Positions 34,006-43,230 of a stretch of 64,000 nt of DNA are shown in pieces. Below the pieces are notes generated by a model, which worked only from the letters and a program-made list of their open reading frames with translations, had not been told where the DNA came from and ran no database searches. This DNA is from Bacteroidia bacterium. Its GTDB lineage: Bacteria; Bacteroidota; Bacteroidia; B-17B0; Aurantibacillaceae. The position numbers and the translations under genes are program-made. Position 1 is the first letter of the stretch. Every line of letters begins with the position of its first letter. The stretch lies in the NCBI GenBank assembly GCA_026414605.1, contig JAOAIP010000018.1:1-64000 (forward strand). Reading direction: 5' to 3'.

Positions 34006-35745
34006 GTGAAAAGTTTGTTGTTACTAAAAAAATATTTCATTAAATACATTAAGTATTATGTGTTTGGAATTATTTTTGTGAGTTTGTCTTCTATCTTTGC
34101 AAATTATCAAGCAGTAGTTGTTCGCAAAGCCACCAATGAAATTTTGTCTAATATCCATCAACATTCTTTTAATTCTCATCAGTTTTTAATGTACTTGTTT
34201 TATTTACTTGGTCTATCTTTGGTTAGTGGGATATTTATGTTTTTGATGCGACAAACTATCATTGTTTCCAGTCGTCATATAGAATATGATCAAAAGAATG
34301 AATTGTATCAACATTTTCAAAAAATGGATAGGCATTTTCTTAAAATGCAAAGTGTTGGGGACTTAATGAATAAAATTAGCGAAGATGTGAGTCGTGTAAG
34401 AATGTTTACAGGTCCAGCCATTATGTATTTAGTCAATGTGATTGTAACTGTACTTTCGGTCATTTCTTTTATGCTACATGTAAGTCCTTTACTTACTATT
34501 ATTGTATTGCTTCCTTTGCCATTGTTTTCTTTGGCTATATTTCAATTAAGTAGACGAATTAATGCCTTAAGTACAAGTGTTCAAGAAAAACTATCTCTTA
34601 TGACTTCTTTTGTTCAAGAGAGTGTATCGTCCATTCGTTTAATTAAAATTCATGCAAAAGAAAAGTTTTTTAATCAAAAATTAAATACTATTAATGATGT
34701 TTATTCTAAAGAATTTGTGCAATTGGGTAAAACAGAAGCCCTATTTCAACCACTTATGACAATAATGGTAGGAACAGGAATTATTGCAACTATAGTTGTA
34801 GGTGGTATTTTATTAGTCAAACAAAAAATTGAACCTGGTAATATCACCGAATTTGTAATGTATGTCTATCGCTTGACTTGGCCATTTACGGCATTAGGTT
34901 GGGTCAGTGCTTTAATTCAAAGAGCATCTGCCTCACAGAGTCGTATCAATGAGTTGTTGAGCATTCAGCCGCAAATTATCAATACATCTAATGAAATATA
35001 TCCAGTAAAAGGACATATCGTTTTTGATAATGTTTCATTTACTTATAAAGAAAGCGGTATTCAAGCGTTGCAGGAAGTTTCTTTTGAAGTAAGACCTTCT
35101 GAAATTTTAGGAATATCAGGAAAAGTAGGATCTGGGAAAAGCACTATTTTTCAACTCTTATTACGATTTTATGATGTAGATAAGGGGTCTATTATCATTG
35201 ATGGTAAAAATATCAAAGAGCATAATTTGTATTGGTTGAGAAAGAATATCGCTTATGTCCCTCAAGATGCTTTTTTGTTTAATGATACTTTGTTGAATAA
35301 TATCTTATTTCCAGAAACGACGGGTGATTTAGACAAGGTCATAGAGATATGTAAAAAAGTAGAACTTCATGATACTATTATGCAGTGGCCCAATCAATAT
35401 CATACAATGATTGGAGAGCGAGGCATTAATGTATCGGGAGGGCAAAGACAACGAATTGCTTTAGCACGAGCATTGATTAAACAAACATCCATTTTACTTA
35501 TAGATGATGCTTTTTCAGCACTTGATAATGATACTGAACAAAAAATTGTTGCTAATTTAAAATCAGAATTATCTTCCAAAACAGTTATCATTATTGCTCA
35601 AAAATTATCCATCATACAATCATTAGCCACCAAAGTTATTTACTTTAAAGAAGGAAAAATCATAGAATCGGGTTCGCCCGATGAATTATTACAATTAAAT
35701 GGCGAATACAAAAAGGTATATGATTTACAAATGATGAGAAAATGA
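34006..35745 (+). CDS. ABC exporter with fused membrane and ATPase domains (MdlA-like)
   Basis: A 579-residue type IV ABC exporter half. Six membrane segments occupy about residues 1-300. The ATPase domain has Walker A GKVGSGKST, signature VSGGQRQRIALARAL, and Walker B ILLIDDAFSALD. The residue after the Walker B aspartate, normally the catalytic glutamate, is aspartate. This is typical of one half of heterodimeric exporters such as MdlA/MdlB or TM287/288. A matching partner is not adjacent. Start is GTG, with TTACTTTG (one mismatch to the -7 consensus) just upstream. Substrate is unknown. Confidence 0.88.
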   Translation: MKSLLLLKKYFIKYIKYYVFGIIFVSLSSIFANYQAVVVRKATNEILSNIHQHSFNSHQFLMYLFYLLGLSLVSGIFMFLMRQTIIVSSRHIEYDQKNELYQHFQKMDRHFLKMQSVGDLMNKISEDVSRVRMFTGPAIMYLVNVIVTVLSVISFMLHVSPLLTIIVLLPLPLFSLAIFQLSRRINALSTSVQEKLSLMTSFVQESVSSIRLIKIHAKEKFFNQKLNTINDVYSKEFVQLGKTEALFQPLMTIMVGTGIIATIVVGGILLVKQKIEPGNITEFVMYVYRLTWPFTALGWVSALIQRASASQSRINELLSIQPQIINTSNEIYPVKGHIVFDNVSFTYKESGIQALQEVSFEVRPSEILGISGKVGSGKSTIFQLLLRFYDVDKGSIIIDGKNIKEHNLYWLRKNIAYVPQDAFLFNDTLLNNILFPETTGDLDKVIEICKKVELHDTIMQWPNQYHTMIGERGINVSGGQRQRIALARALIKQTSILLIDDAFSALDNDTEQKIVANLKSELSSKTVIIIAQKLSIIQSLATKVIYFKEGKIIESGSPDELLQLNGEYKKVYDLQMMRK

Positions 35746-35788
35746 TGAGAGACGATCTTCAATAATGAAAAAACAAGTAATTTTATTA

Positions 35789-36640
35789 CTACTTAAATGA
35801 AAAAACAATTGTAATACTTCCTTTTTGTTCTTCAAATTGTGGGTTAGGATTAAACTTTAGTTTTAATGCAAATTGTCGGGCTTTTGCTTTTAATATAGGA
35901 CTACTGGTGGTAGTTCCACGCCCATTTGGGTCTGCTTCTTTTACATTTCCATCTTTATCAACAATAATATCAACGACCACGATTCCTTCTTCTTTAGCAT
36001 CTTTGGGGAGTTCAGGGGCAGATACTAATGATCTACCTTTTAAATCAAATCCAAAAGGTGCATTACCTGTTCCTTTTCCGCTGCCTATGCCTGTTCCATC
36101 AGGATTATTGCCCGTACCGCCCTTTCCGTGTGTAAAAGGATTTCCATCGGGTTCACCAGCATTGCCCGCATTCCCAGATTGTCCATCACCGCCACCTTTG
36201 CCTTTATTCTTTTGAAATTTTTCTGCTAAAAGTTCTGCGGCTGTTTTTTCTTTTGGTTGTTCTTTTACTTCTTTGGGTTGGACAATGGTTGTATTTTCTT
36301 TGATTACAGGTTTATCGCTATTAGGGGGAAGTGGCACTTCTTCGCCACTTTCAGAAGTGTATACTTGATCTTTATTTTGGTTAGAAGATGATGTAACAGA
36401 TTCTTTTACTACTACATTGGTAGCATTGCCAATTTGGTTTTCTTCTACTGTGCCTGTTCCTTCATTGTAAACACCATAATTAACTTCCATACCACCACTG
36501 CTTGCAGATTCTGGGAAGGGTGGAATAGGAGTAATTAGTTTAATGAGAATAAGTATAAGAATGACTATCCCCAATGATAGAAGGGCGGCAATTAAAGCAA
36601 GAAAATTGATGTTTTTATCTTCTTTTATTGGAGACAACAT
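35789..36640 (-). CDS. TonB-like energy transducer
   Basis: A 283-residue protein with one N-terminal membrane anchor (about 14-34, LIAALLSLGIVILILILIKL), a proline- and lysine-containing periplasmic linker, a glycine-rich stretch (KGKGGGDGQSGNAGNAGEP) and a C-terminal TonB-like domain (VVVDIIVDKDGNVKEADPN). TonB carries energy from ExbB-ExbD to outer-membrane receptors. The ATG at 36640 is preferred because it starts 1 bp after the exbD stop; a start 30 bp earlier would overlap exbD. Last gene of an exbB-exbD-tonB operon. Confidence 0.85.
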   Translation of the reverse strand: MLSPIKEDKNINFLALIAALLSLGIVILILILIKLITPIPPFPESASSGGMEVNYGVYNEGTGTVEENQIGNATNVVVKESVTSSSNQNKDQVYTSESGEEVPLPPNSDKPVIKENTTIVQPKEVKEQPKEKTAAELLAEKFQKNKGKGGGDGQSGNAGNAGEPDGNPFTHGKGGTGNNPDGTGIGSGKGTGNAPFGFDLKGRSLVSAPELPKDAKEEGIVVVDIIVDKDGNVKEADPNGRGTTTSSPILKAKARQFALKLKFNPNPQFEEQKGSITIVFSFK

Positions 36641-36641
36641 T

Positions 36642-37055
36642 TTACTTTGTATTTGAAGGGGCAGTAGCAATAATCATTTTACACTTTGCACGGTCGCCTA
36701 TTTGCATCACATCTATAAAATCTTGGTATTTCAAATCTTTATCAATGTGTAGTACGACAGTTGGTTCGGTCATACCTTTTGTTTTTTCTAAAAGGATATT
36801 TTCTAATTCAGAAAAATCTACTTCTTGAGTATTTACAAAATAGCGTCTATCTTTTGTAACAGACAAATGGATTGGTTTTTTAGAATTATCAATAGGTCTA
36901 TTGGCTTTAGAATTTGGAAGATTTACTTTGATGGCATTGGGGCTAACCATTGTAGAAAGTATGAGGAAGAAAAGCAATAAAAAAAACATAATGTCGTTCA
37001 AAGAATCAGTGCTTACTTCGGCTTCTCTGTGTATTTTTTTTCTTAATCTACTCAT
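36642..37055 (-). CDS. exbD: Biopolymer transport protein ExbD/TolR
   Basis: A 137-residue bitopic protein. One membrane segment (about 20-42, LNDIMFFLLLFFLILSTMV) contains the conserved aspartate (D22, in SLNDIMFF) that takes part in proton translocation. A periplasmic domain follows with the VVLHIDKDLKYQDFIDVM strand-helix of ExbD/TolR. It overlaps the exbB gene upstream by 4 bp. ExbD and TolR cannot be separated by sequence; the tonB-like gene next door favours ExbD. Confidence 0.92.
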   Translation of the reverse strand: MSRLRKKIHREAEVSTDSLNDIMFFLLLFFLILSTMVSPNAIKVNLPNSKANRPIDNSKKPIHLSVTKDRRYFVNTQEVDFSELENILLEKTKGMTEPTVVLHIDKDLKYQDFIDVMQIGDRAKCKMIIATAPSNTK

Positions 37056-37759
37056 ACAGTTTCAGATTGATTAAGTAGTTCTAAAAATTGTAATTGAGTT
37101 TCTTCTAATTGACGAGCGGCTTTGTCAATTTTGGCATTTAACCAATGATATAGCACAAAGGATAAAATTCCTATGGCTAATCCTGTTGCAGAAGAAATCA
37201 TTTTTTGATAAAGCCCTGTAGAAATGACTTCTATTTCTACAGTTTTGGCTAATGATATGTCGTAAAAAATGACAATAACGCCGATGATAGTTCCGATAAA
37301 ACCAAACATTGGGGCTACTCTCCCAATGATATTTAATACATTGAGATTTTTTTCCATATAACTTAATGATACTGCTGCGGCTAAATCCATTGCTTCTTTG
37401 ATTTCTGTTTCACTTTTACCAATTCTTTCTAATCCTTGTTTGATCATTAATGCTTGAGGTGTTCCTGTTTTATCGCATAAGTTAATTGCAGAGTTGATAT
37501 CTCCTTTTTTTACAAATTCTTGGACGGTAAATATTAATTGCTTATCAAATTTATTTGTTTTGGACAAATATAAGATTCTTTCTACTGCATAATAAATAAC
37601 GAGTAAAAATAACAACGCGAGGGGAATTAAAATAGGACCACCTTTTAATAACATTTCAAATAAAGTGATTTCATCTTGAGTTTTTTCAACCATAGAGGCA
37701 ATAGATGAGACAGAATTTTGAAGCGTATCAGTCGTAGTTTGTGCGGCTAACAATAACAT
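37052..37759 (-). CDS. exbB: MotA/TolQ/ExbB proton channel protein
   Basis: A 235-residue inner-membrane protein with three membrane segments (about 43-65, 130-155 and 170-195 of this start). VAPMFGFIGTIIGVIVIF and the small-residue-rich SATGLAIGILSFVLYHW are the TolQ/ExbB signatures. It forms the proton channel with ExbD. The start MLLLAAQTT (37759) is chosen over an upstream in-frame methionine because a -7 promoter element lies between them. Confidence 0.93.
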   Translation of the reverse strand: MLLLAAQTTTDTLQNSVSSIASMVEKTQDEITLFEMLLKGGPILIPLALLFLLVIYYAVERILYLSKTNKFDKQLIFTVQEFVKKGDINSAINLCDKTGTPQALMIKQGLERIGKSETEIKEAMDLAAAVSLSYMEKNLNVLNIIGRVAPMFGFIGTIIGVIVIFYDISLAKTVEIEVISTGLYQKMISSATGLAIGILSFVLYHWLNAKIDKAARQLEETQLQFLELLNQSETV

Positions 37760-37771
37760 ATTTTTTTGGGG

Positions 37772-37779
37772 CAAAGTTA
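37772..37779 (-). promoter_or_regulatory. -7 promoter element for exbB-exbD-tonB
   Basis: TAACTTTG on the minus strand, exact TAnnTTTG, lies 12 bp upstream of the chosen exbB ATG and makes any start further upstream unlikely. Confidence 0.6.
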
Positions 37780-37915
37780 CTTTTCTATATTTAATAGAAT
37801 GGGGATTTGAAGAATTAAATTTCAACAGGTAATTGTGGATAATTTTTAAATAGAAGGAATGGATTTTTGCAATATTGTATAAGAAGGAGAAATTAATCAA
37901 GAAAATGGAATGTCT

Positions 37916-38050
37916 TTATCTCTTTACCACTATTTTATTTGTAAACTCATTTCCTTCATTATCAGAATAATGAATAATATACACACCTTCTGTTATATTA
38001 GAAAAAGCAATAGAAGGCATATTATCAGAAAGTTTTTGAAGTAATGACTT
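37916..38050 (-). pseudogene. Fragment of a T9SS type A C-terminal sorting domain
   Basis: On the minus strand an open frame of about 44 codons ends at TAA (37916-37918). It reads LSDNMPSIAFSNITEGVYII followed by HYSDNEGN, with the end TNKIVVKR. The GVYII motif and the KIVVKR end are those of T9SS sorting domains. The frame opens directly after an in-frame stop near 38051, with no start codon of a full gene and no body of a cargo protein upstream. It is best read as the remnant of a decayed or deleted secreted-protein gene. Confidence 0.75.
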
Positions 38051-38182
38051 TTATTGTTTATTGAACAACCGACCACGAAAAAACTCTTAAATTTAATGCA
38101 CCAATGAGTTTTTTTTTCGCTAACTTTATACACAATAAAAAAATTGCACTTGGAGGTTGAATCTGTCTGTTAAAAATAAGTG

Positions 38183-38398
38183 ATGGAAAAAATTATTGGA
38201 CATTTTATAAAAAGTATTATTGATAGATATCTTGGATTATTGATTAGATATGTTTTCTATAAGTTCATTTTAAGAAAAAGAATAAATTTTAAGAAATTAT
38301 CAGAAGAGGATTTTGAAAATGAAAGTATTGGTTGCTTATTTAGTTTAATTATTATATTTACAGTAATAGTTATATACATAATTAAAACTTATTATTAA
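38183..38398 (+). CDS. Small hypothetical membrane protein
   Basis: A 71-residue basic protein not recognised as any family. The N-terminal half holds a weakly hydrophobic helix (about 15-30, RYLGLLIRYVFYKFIL) followed by a basic RKRINFKK stretch. The C-terminus is a clear membrane segment (about 48-68, FSLIIIFTVIVIYII). The ATG at 38183 follows a GTG at 38180. It lies between the T9SS remnant and composite repeat copy 3, which begins 11 bp after its stop. It may be a real small gene or a chance frame. Confidence 0.45.
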   Translation: MEKIIGHFIKSIIDRYLGLLIRYVFYKFILRKRINFKKLSEEDFENESIGCLFSLIIIFTVIVIYIIKTYY

Positions 38399-38409
38399 AA
38401 ATTGTATTT

Positions 38410-38694
38410 GCGTGAGGGATGCGGAGGGTGCGGCGAGCGAAGCGAGCCGCAGCACTGCCCTGAGCGTAGCGAAGGGATTGTTCGCCATCTGTCTTTTTTA
38501 TCAAGGTGCTCACGAATGTGCTTTAATTACCATTTAAGCACATTTGCCGAAGCGATAGCGAAGCCCGGAGCAGCCCGACCCGAACACACCACAGCCAATT
38601 GAAATTTTTTAAACGACATTTTTTGTCGTTTTGAAAAATTGATTGTAAATATTAGCAATAGTTGAAACCGCTGTGGTGTGTGAGGGGCACGCCC
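38410..38694 (+). repeat. Composite repeat element, copy 3, with a different middle module
   Basis: A complete 285-bp copy from GCGTGAGGGATGCGG (38410) to GGGGCACGCCC (38694). It keeps the GCGAAGCGAGCC-type left block, the CCGAAGCGATAGCGAAGC block and the nested hairpin (inner stem 38611-38618 / 38624-38631). The CGTCATTGCGA module of copies 1 and 2 is absent. In its place is a CTGAGCGTAGCGAAGGG motif and a different hairpin AATGTGCTT / AAGCACATT (38515-38523 / 38536-38544). A false open frame across it yields the familiar GERSEPQHCPERSEG string. Confidence 0.88.
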
Positions 38695-38721
38695 TAATAA
38701 CTAAACAATCAATAAAAGATA

Positions 38722-41124
38722 TTATTTTTCACAGTTGGATTGAATGAATTCTTTTTTGATACCAGGATTTTCCAAGATTTGAAAGGATAAGTAGGGTTTG
38801 CCAAAAAGTTTGCAAAATCTGTCAGGGCTGTATTGACGGGCAAGTTGTATAGCACGAGTAAAATATCGGGAATAAAATTTTTCGGGTAAATGGGAGGCGA
38901 TGCTAATGTAGTTAAATACAATTTTTTCGTTGACGCCTTTTGAAATAAGTAAGGGCTCTAATAAGTTGGCGGCATCCCAATACATTTTGGCTCGTGCAAA
39001 GATGTTGGCTAATTTTACAGTGTTTTGCCAGGATGCTTCTTCTATGTTGTAGAAGGATTTGATTTTATTTAGGCAGTTTTCTATTTGTGCATCGCTATTG
39101 GGAATAGTATCATAATAGTCAATCAGTTTGAATTGCCATTCGGCATTGAGGTTGTTGATGAGTTGTTTGTCTAAATTGGTTTTTGATAAATTATCAATGT
39201 CTTGTTGAATTTTTGTTTGAATATCTTTATTAGCAATAGCGGTATCGGTTTTAATTTTGGCAAATACGGCATTGTATTGTAAAATGGGGTTAGTATTATC
39301 TAGTTCAAAATTTTTTCTTAATACTTCTGCGTCGTTATCTGTCAAATCGTTGTTGAGTTTGTATTTGTAATGTATCAAGTTGTTTGTAAAGGGGATGTTT
39401 TCTTTTGTAACAGGAAGGGTCATTGTATCTAATATCTGACGAGGATATTTATTGTTTTTAATGTTAGTATAAATGTAATCCAGTATTTTGAGGGCTTTGG
39501 CGGTATCAGATGCTTTGGCGGCTTTTTTGAACATAGCGTAAGTGTATTTTTGTTCTTTTGAACCAGAAATATCATAGGTTACATCCATTACAACTTGTGC
39601 AAAACGTTCTCGTGCTAAAATAGGTTCTAACTCTTGTAATAATTTTTTATCGCTGTTGATTTTTTGAATGGCTTTTTTCTTTCCCATTGCTACAAGGGAT
39701 GCGTAAGGTCCATCTTCGTTTTCTAACATAAATAAATTCCAGCTATCGTTTGTGATAATAACGGGTTTTACCTTTACACTTTGTTTTTCTTGCAACACTT
39801 TGGCAACGCTTTCTGCTCGTTTTATTTGAAGTTTGGCATTGGTTACTGAATCGCCTTCTATTGATGAATAGGCATAAATGTAAAGTCCTTCAATGATATA
39901 ATCGGGTTCGTCTAATGCATCTATGAGGGGTTGAATATCTTCTTGTTTGTAATCGTATTTATTTTTTTCAAAAGGAATGATGAAGGTAATTAAATTGCTT
40001 TCGGCATTTGGAACAAAGGGTTTGTTGTCTTTAATGTTTTTAGGTAAAATAGGTAATACACCTGAATTGAATTCGCCTTCTTGGGCTAATAGTTCTGTGT
40101 AAGATTGTGTAATGGTTTTACATATTGTATTGTCTTGAATGATGATGATATTGAGTTCATATTCGCCGTTTAAATTTTTAGGCAGTTTGCCTACTTCTAC
40201 TAAAATTTCATTGAGTTTTTTATTTTTCTTTTGGTCTTTTTTATCAAGCAATTTATTGGATGCAAAAAATTTATCTTTGTAAATGGCTTTTTGCATTATT
40301 CCTTTGTGGTATAAATTATTATCTATGATATTGTAATCGGCTTTGGTAAATTGAGATCTTTGAACAACATCAATGGCAATGCCATCTTTAGGTTTTTTAA
40401 GTAAACGTTTTAATTCTTTTAAATTATTATACTTTAAGTAAATTTTTCCATTTTCAACATACAAGCCCTGATGTAATAGTTCATAATTTTTGAAACTCTT
40501 GCAGTTCTTGCATTTCTTGTCATTGGGGGCTTGAAATTTTTTAGATAAAGTATTAAAAGAAGGCTTAAGTTCTTTTTTATGGCTTGCTCCTTCGTTAGAG
40601 ATATTATATCCTGCAAATAGTGCAGATACATATATTTTTTTGAATTCTGCATCAGGAAACATTCCAATGCCTAAATACACATATTTTGGATTTAATAGAA
40701 TAAGTTTTTCCTTTTGACCATTTATCCACTTGGCAGTAATATTTTGAGCAATCACTTTGTAAGGAACATCTTTTTTACTTTTAGTAATTGGATTGCTTCC
40801 TGCTAATTGTTCTGCATTTTTTGTAAGTCCCACGGACTTGAGATATTTAGGAAGTTCTTTTGGGTCTGCTTTGGAAGATTTATCATCGCTTAAATCTTCT
40901 GCACTTAAATAAGCCGCATCGCTTAATTTATCATACAATTCAAATGTATCTAATTTATTTTTTTTACGAAATTGATTTAATTCTTGTAAAATATAGGTGG
41001 TTAATGAATCAGTATGGATGTCTTTTTCTGCTTGAATTTTTCCTTTGTTTTTTTGAGCAGAAGCACTGTAAGACAGAACTAAAAAAACACTGAAAAGAAG
41101 TAATGCAACTATTGTTTTTTTCAT
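38722..41124 (-). CDS. Secreted protein with CAP-like N-terminus and OmpA-like middle domain
   Basis: An 800-residue exported protein with a signal peptide ([20 protein letters not shown], cut near ASAQ). Residues about 45-180 look like a CAP/SCP domain ([20 protein letters not shown], ending in a YNISNEGAS strand). About 200-215 is a CKNCKSF cysteine pair. About 380-480 resembles an OmpA-like domain ([20 protein letters not shown] followed by AESVAKVL), which would bind peptidoglycan. The C-terminal 300 residues are helical and TPR-like. No T9SS domain is seen. The combination is unusual. Its ATG overlaps the DegT stop by 4 bp. Confidence 0.6.
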   Translation of the reverse strand: MKKTIVALLLFSVFLVLSYSASAQKNKGKIQAEKDIHTDSLTTYILQELNQFRKKNKLDTFELYDKLSDAAYLSAEDLSDDKSSKADPKELPKYLKSVGLTKNAEQLAGSNPITKSKKDVPYKVIAQNITAKWINGQKEKLILLNPKYVYLGIGMFPDAEFKKIYVSALFAGYNISNEGASHKKELKPSFNTLSKKFQAPNDKKCKNCKSFKNYELLHQGLYVENGKIYLKYNNLKELKRLLKKPKDGIAIDVVQRSQFTKADYNIIDNNLYHKGIMQKAIYKDKFFASNKLLDKKDQKKNKKLNEILVEVGKLPKNLNGEYELNIIIIQDNTICKTITQSYTELLAQEGEFNSGVLPILPKNIKDNKPFVPNAESNLITFIIPFEKNKYDYKQEDIQPLIDALDEPDYIIEGLYIYAYSSIEGDSVTNAKLQIKRAESVAKVLQEKQSVKVKPVIITNDSWNLFMLENEDGPYASLVAMGKKKAIQKINSDKKLLQELEPILARERFAQVVMDVTYDISGSKEQKYTYAMFKKAAKASDTAKALKILDYIYTNIKNNKYPRQILDTMTLPVTKENIPFTNNLIHYKYKLNNDLTDNDAEVLRKNFELDNTNPILQYNAVFAKIKTDTAIANKDIQTKIQQDIDNLSKTNLDKQLINNLNAEWQFKLIDYYDTIPNSDAQIENCLNKIKSFYNIEEASWQNTVKLANIFARAKMYWDAANLLEPLLISKGVNEKIVFNYISIASHLPEKFYSRYFTRAIQLARQYSPDRFCKLFGKPYLSFQILENPGIKKEFIQSNCEK

Positions 41125-42227
41125 TTGAAAAAGTTTTTAATTGTTTGAGCAATGTACTCCACATTTTCTTTTGAAATTCCGGGATACATTGGTAAAGACA
41201 AACAAGTATCGGCAATTTCTTCTGCAATAGGGAAAGATCCTTTTTTGTATCCTAATTCTTTGTATGCTTCTTGAAGATGTGGTGGCACAGGATAATGAAT
41301 TAATGTGCCTATTTGATGTTGATGAAGATATTCTTGTAGTTCATTTCTTTTTAGTGTTCGGATAACAAATAAATGATAATTAGAGGTAGCATCAGGATGA
41401 ATGGTAGGAAGTATAATCTCATCTATTTCATTTAGGTAATCATAATACCATTGTGCTATTTGATTTCTTTCTTTGTTCCATTCATCAAGATATTTTAGTT
41501 TAACTTTTAAGAAAGCGGCTTGTAGTTCATCCAAACGAGAATTAATTCCTTTGACTTCGTTGTAGTATTTTTTTTGAGAACCATAATTACGAATGGTTTT
41601 GGCTTTTTGTGCTAAATGTTCATCATTTGTAGTAATAGCCCCTGCGTCTCCAAGTGCACCAAGATTTTTTCCAGGATAAAAACTAGTGGCATTAATATGT
41701 CCCCAACTACCAGATATTTTGCCTTTGAAATAAGTGCCTTGTGCTTGTGCATTATCTTCTATAACAAACAAATTATATTTTTGAGCAATTGCCATTATTT
41801 TGTCCATCTCACAGATTTGTCCATATAAATGAACAGGGATAATGGCTTTTGTATTGGATTGAATGGCAGATTCAATTTTTGTAGGGTCAATATTATAAGT
41901 TTTAGGATTGGGTTCTACAGGAATGATTTCTGCACCTACATAAGATACTGCTAACCAAGTAGCAATGTAAGTATTGGATGGAACAATTACAGAATCTCCT
42001 TTTCCTATATTTAAAGTTTTTAATGCAATAATAATTGCGTCTAATCCATTTCCTACACCTACACAATAATTTACATTAGAATATTGTGCATAATTTTTTT
42101 CAAATTCTTCTACATTTTTCCCAAGAATATACCAATAACTATCATAAACTTTATCAAAAGCAGAATGAATTTCTGATTTGATACTTTGATGCATCTTTTC
42201 AAAGGATAAAAATGGAATGAAAGACAT
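41121..42227 (-). CDS. DegT/DnrJ/EryC1/StrS family sugar aminotransferase
   Basis: A 368-residue PLP enzyme. The probable Schiff-base lysine is K187 in [30 protein letters not shown] (56-69), [33 protein letters not shown] and [14 protein letters not shown] are class signatures. These enzymes aminate nucleotide-linked keto-sugars, commonly dTDP- or UDP-linked, giving 3- or 4-amino sugars for surface glycans; the exact substrate cannot be read. It sits downstream of GT2 and FemAB/GNAT-like genes and is coupled to the CAP/OmpA-like gene. Confidence 0.93.
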   Translation of the reverse strand: MSFIPFLSFEKMHQSIKSEIHSAFDKVYDSYWYILGKNVEEFEKNYAQYSNVNYCVGVGNGLDAIIIALKTLNIGKGDSVIVPSNTYIATWLAVSYVGAEIIPVEPNPKTYNIDPTKIESAIQSNTKAIIPVHLYGQICEMDKIMAIAQKYNLFVIEDNAQAQGTYFKGKISGSWGHINATSFYPGKNLGALGDAGAITTNDEHLAQKAKTIRNYGSQKKYYNEVKGINSRLDELQAAFLKVKLKYLDEWNKERNQIAQWYYDYLNEIDEIILPTIHPDATSNYHLFVIRTLKRNELQEYLHQHQIGTLIHYPVPPHLQEAYKELGYKKGSFPIAEEIADTCLSLPMYPGISKENVEYIAQTIKNFFK

Positions 42228-42240
42228 AAGATTTTATTTT

Positions 42241-42266
42241 AGTTGAAAGTGAAAAGTTGAAAGTTA
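42241..42266 (+). repeat. Heptamer-type repeat tract (GTTGAAA family)
   Basis: AGTTGAAAGTGAAAAGTTGA followed by AAGTT, degenerate repeats of GTTGAAA / GTGAAAA. The tract lies in the 63-bp gap between the GT2 and DegT genes. Related tracts lie at 46072-46130, 47321-47342, 59402-59427, 63501-63530 and 63584-63616. Confidence 0.65.
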
Positions 42267-42290
42267 TCAGAAGTCCTGTAAAGTAGGAGA

Positions 42291-43229
42291 TTATTTTTTG
42301 ATGTCAAAAATTTTATCAATGATAAAGTTGGGACGATTGCGTGCTGCGTCAAGAGTGCGATAGAGATATTCTCCTATAATGCCAAGTGAAATCATAATGA
42401 AGGACGATGTGAATAGCAATACAATCATTATAGATGACCAACCTTGCATTGGAATTTTAGAAGTAATTTTTGAGTAAATAATCATTCCTGCATAAATTAA
42501 GGCAAGTACTCCTAACACAATTCCTGTAATGCTTATCAATCTTAAAGGCAAATATGTAAATGACACAAAACTATCAATAAAGGACTTGATTTTTTTTGAT
42601 AATGTCCATCCTGATTTTCCAATTTCACGTTTTCTGCGGGTGTAAGGGATGCTTACATATTCATAGCCCATCCAAATAAAAAGATACGGCAAATAAAAAT
42701 TTTTTTCATTCATCTTTATCAATTCAGTGCGTAATTGTTCATCAAAGAGCCATAAGTCAAATCCCCCTTTGGGGGCGTTTGTCAAAACATATTTACGAAT
42801 TAAATTGTGGTAAGTATTAGAAAATAATTTGGTTAGAAAACTATCCTCACGGTTGGCTTTTTGAGCCAATACTAATTTATAACCATTTAGCCAATGCTGA
42901 TAAAGTTTGGGAATTAATTCGGGTGGGTCTTGTAAATCTGCCGCAAGCACTACACAGCAATTTCCTGTAGAATGGCAAATACCACAATAAGAAGCATTGT
43001 TAGCCCCAAAATTTCGGGCTAATTTAATCACTTTGACTTTTTCAGGATGTTGTTCATACACTTTCATTAAAGCATTGAAAGTGCCATCTTTACTGCCATC
43101 ATCTACAAAGATGTATTCAAATTCAACATCGGATGGAAAATTTTTTTCATTTTCAAGCAATACAGGAAATGTTACAGGGATATTATGTTCATTATAATAA
43201 CAAGGTATGATGATGCTTATTTTGGGCAT
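42291..43229 (-). CDS. Glycosyltransferase family 2 with C-terminal membrane segments (ArnC/DPM-like)
   Basis: A 312-residue protein with a GT-A catalytic domain (IIPCYYNEHNIP near residue 7, EYIFVDDGSKDGTFNAL, VVLAADLQDPPELI with the DxD-like metal site) and two C-terminal membrane helices (about 228-255 and 265-290). This layout matches bactoprenol-phosphate glycosyltransferases such as ArnC, GtrB or DPM1, which load a sugar onto undecaprenyl phosphate. In this operon it may load the amino sugar made by the DegT enzyme; that is inferred. Confidence 0.9.
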   Translation of the reverse strand: MPKISIIIPCYYNEHNIPVTFPVLLENEKNFPSDVEFEYIFVDDGSKDGTFNALMKVYEQHPEKVKVIKLARNFGANNASYCGICHSTGNCCVVLAADLQDPPELIPKLYQHWLNGYKLVLAQKANREDSFLTKLFSNTYHNLIRKYVLTNAPKGGFDLWLFDEQLRTELIKMNEKNFYLPYLFIWMGYEYVSIPYTRRKREIGKSGWTLSKKIKSFIDSFVSFTYLPLRLISITGIVLGVLALIYAGMIIYSKITSKIPMQGWSSIMIVLLFTSSFIMISLGIIGEYLYRTLDAARNRPNFIIDKIFDIKK

Positions 43230-43230
43230 A

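Noticed and set aside
35770-35790. Terminator between the ABC exporter and tonB genes
   Set aside because: The AGTAAT/ATTACT stem is short and has no proper T tract.
37760-37900. N-terminal extension of ExbB by 47 residues
   Set aside because: The extension lies upstream of an exact -7 element and adds residues not typical of the family.
38402-38602. 66-codon open frame with GERSEPQHCPERSEG
   Set aside because: It is a translation of the composite repeat. This string is a known artefact of dispersed repeats and has no gene context.
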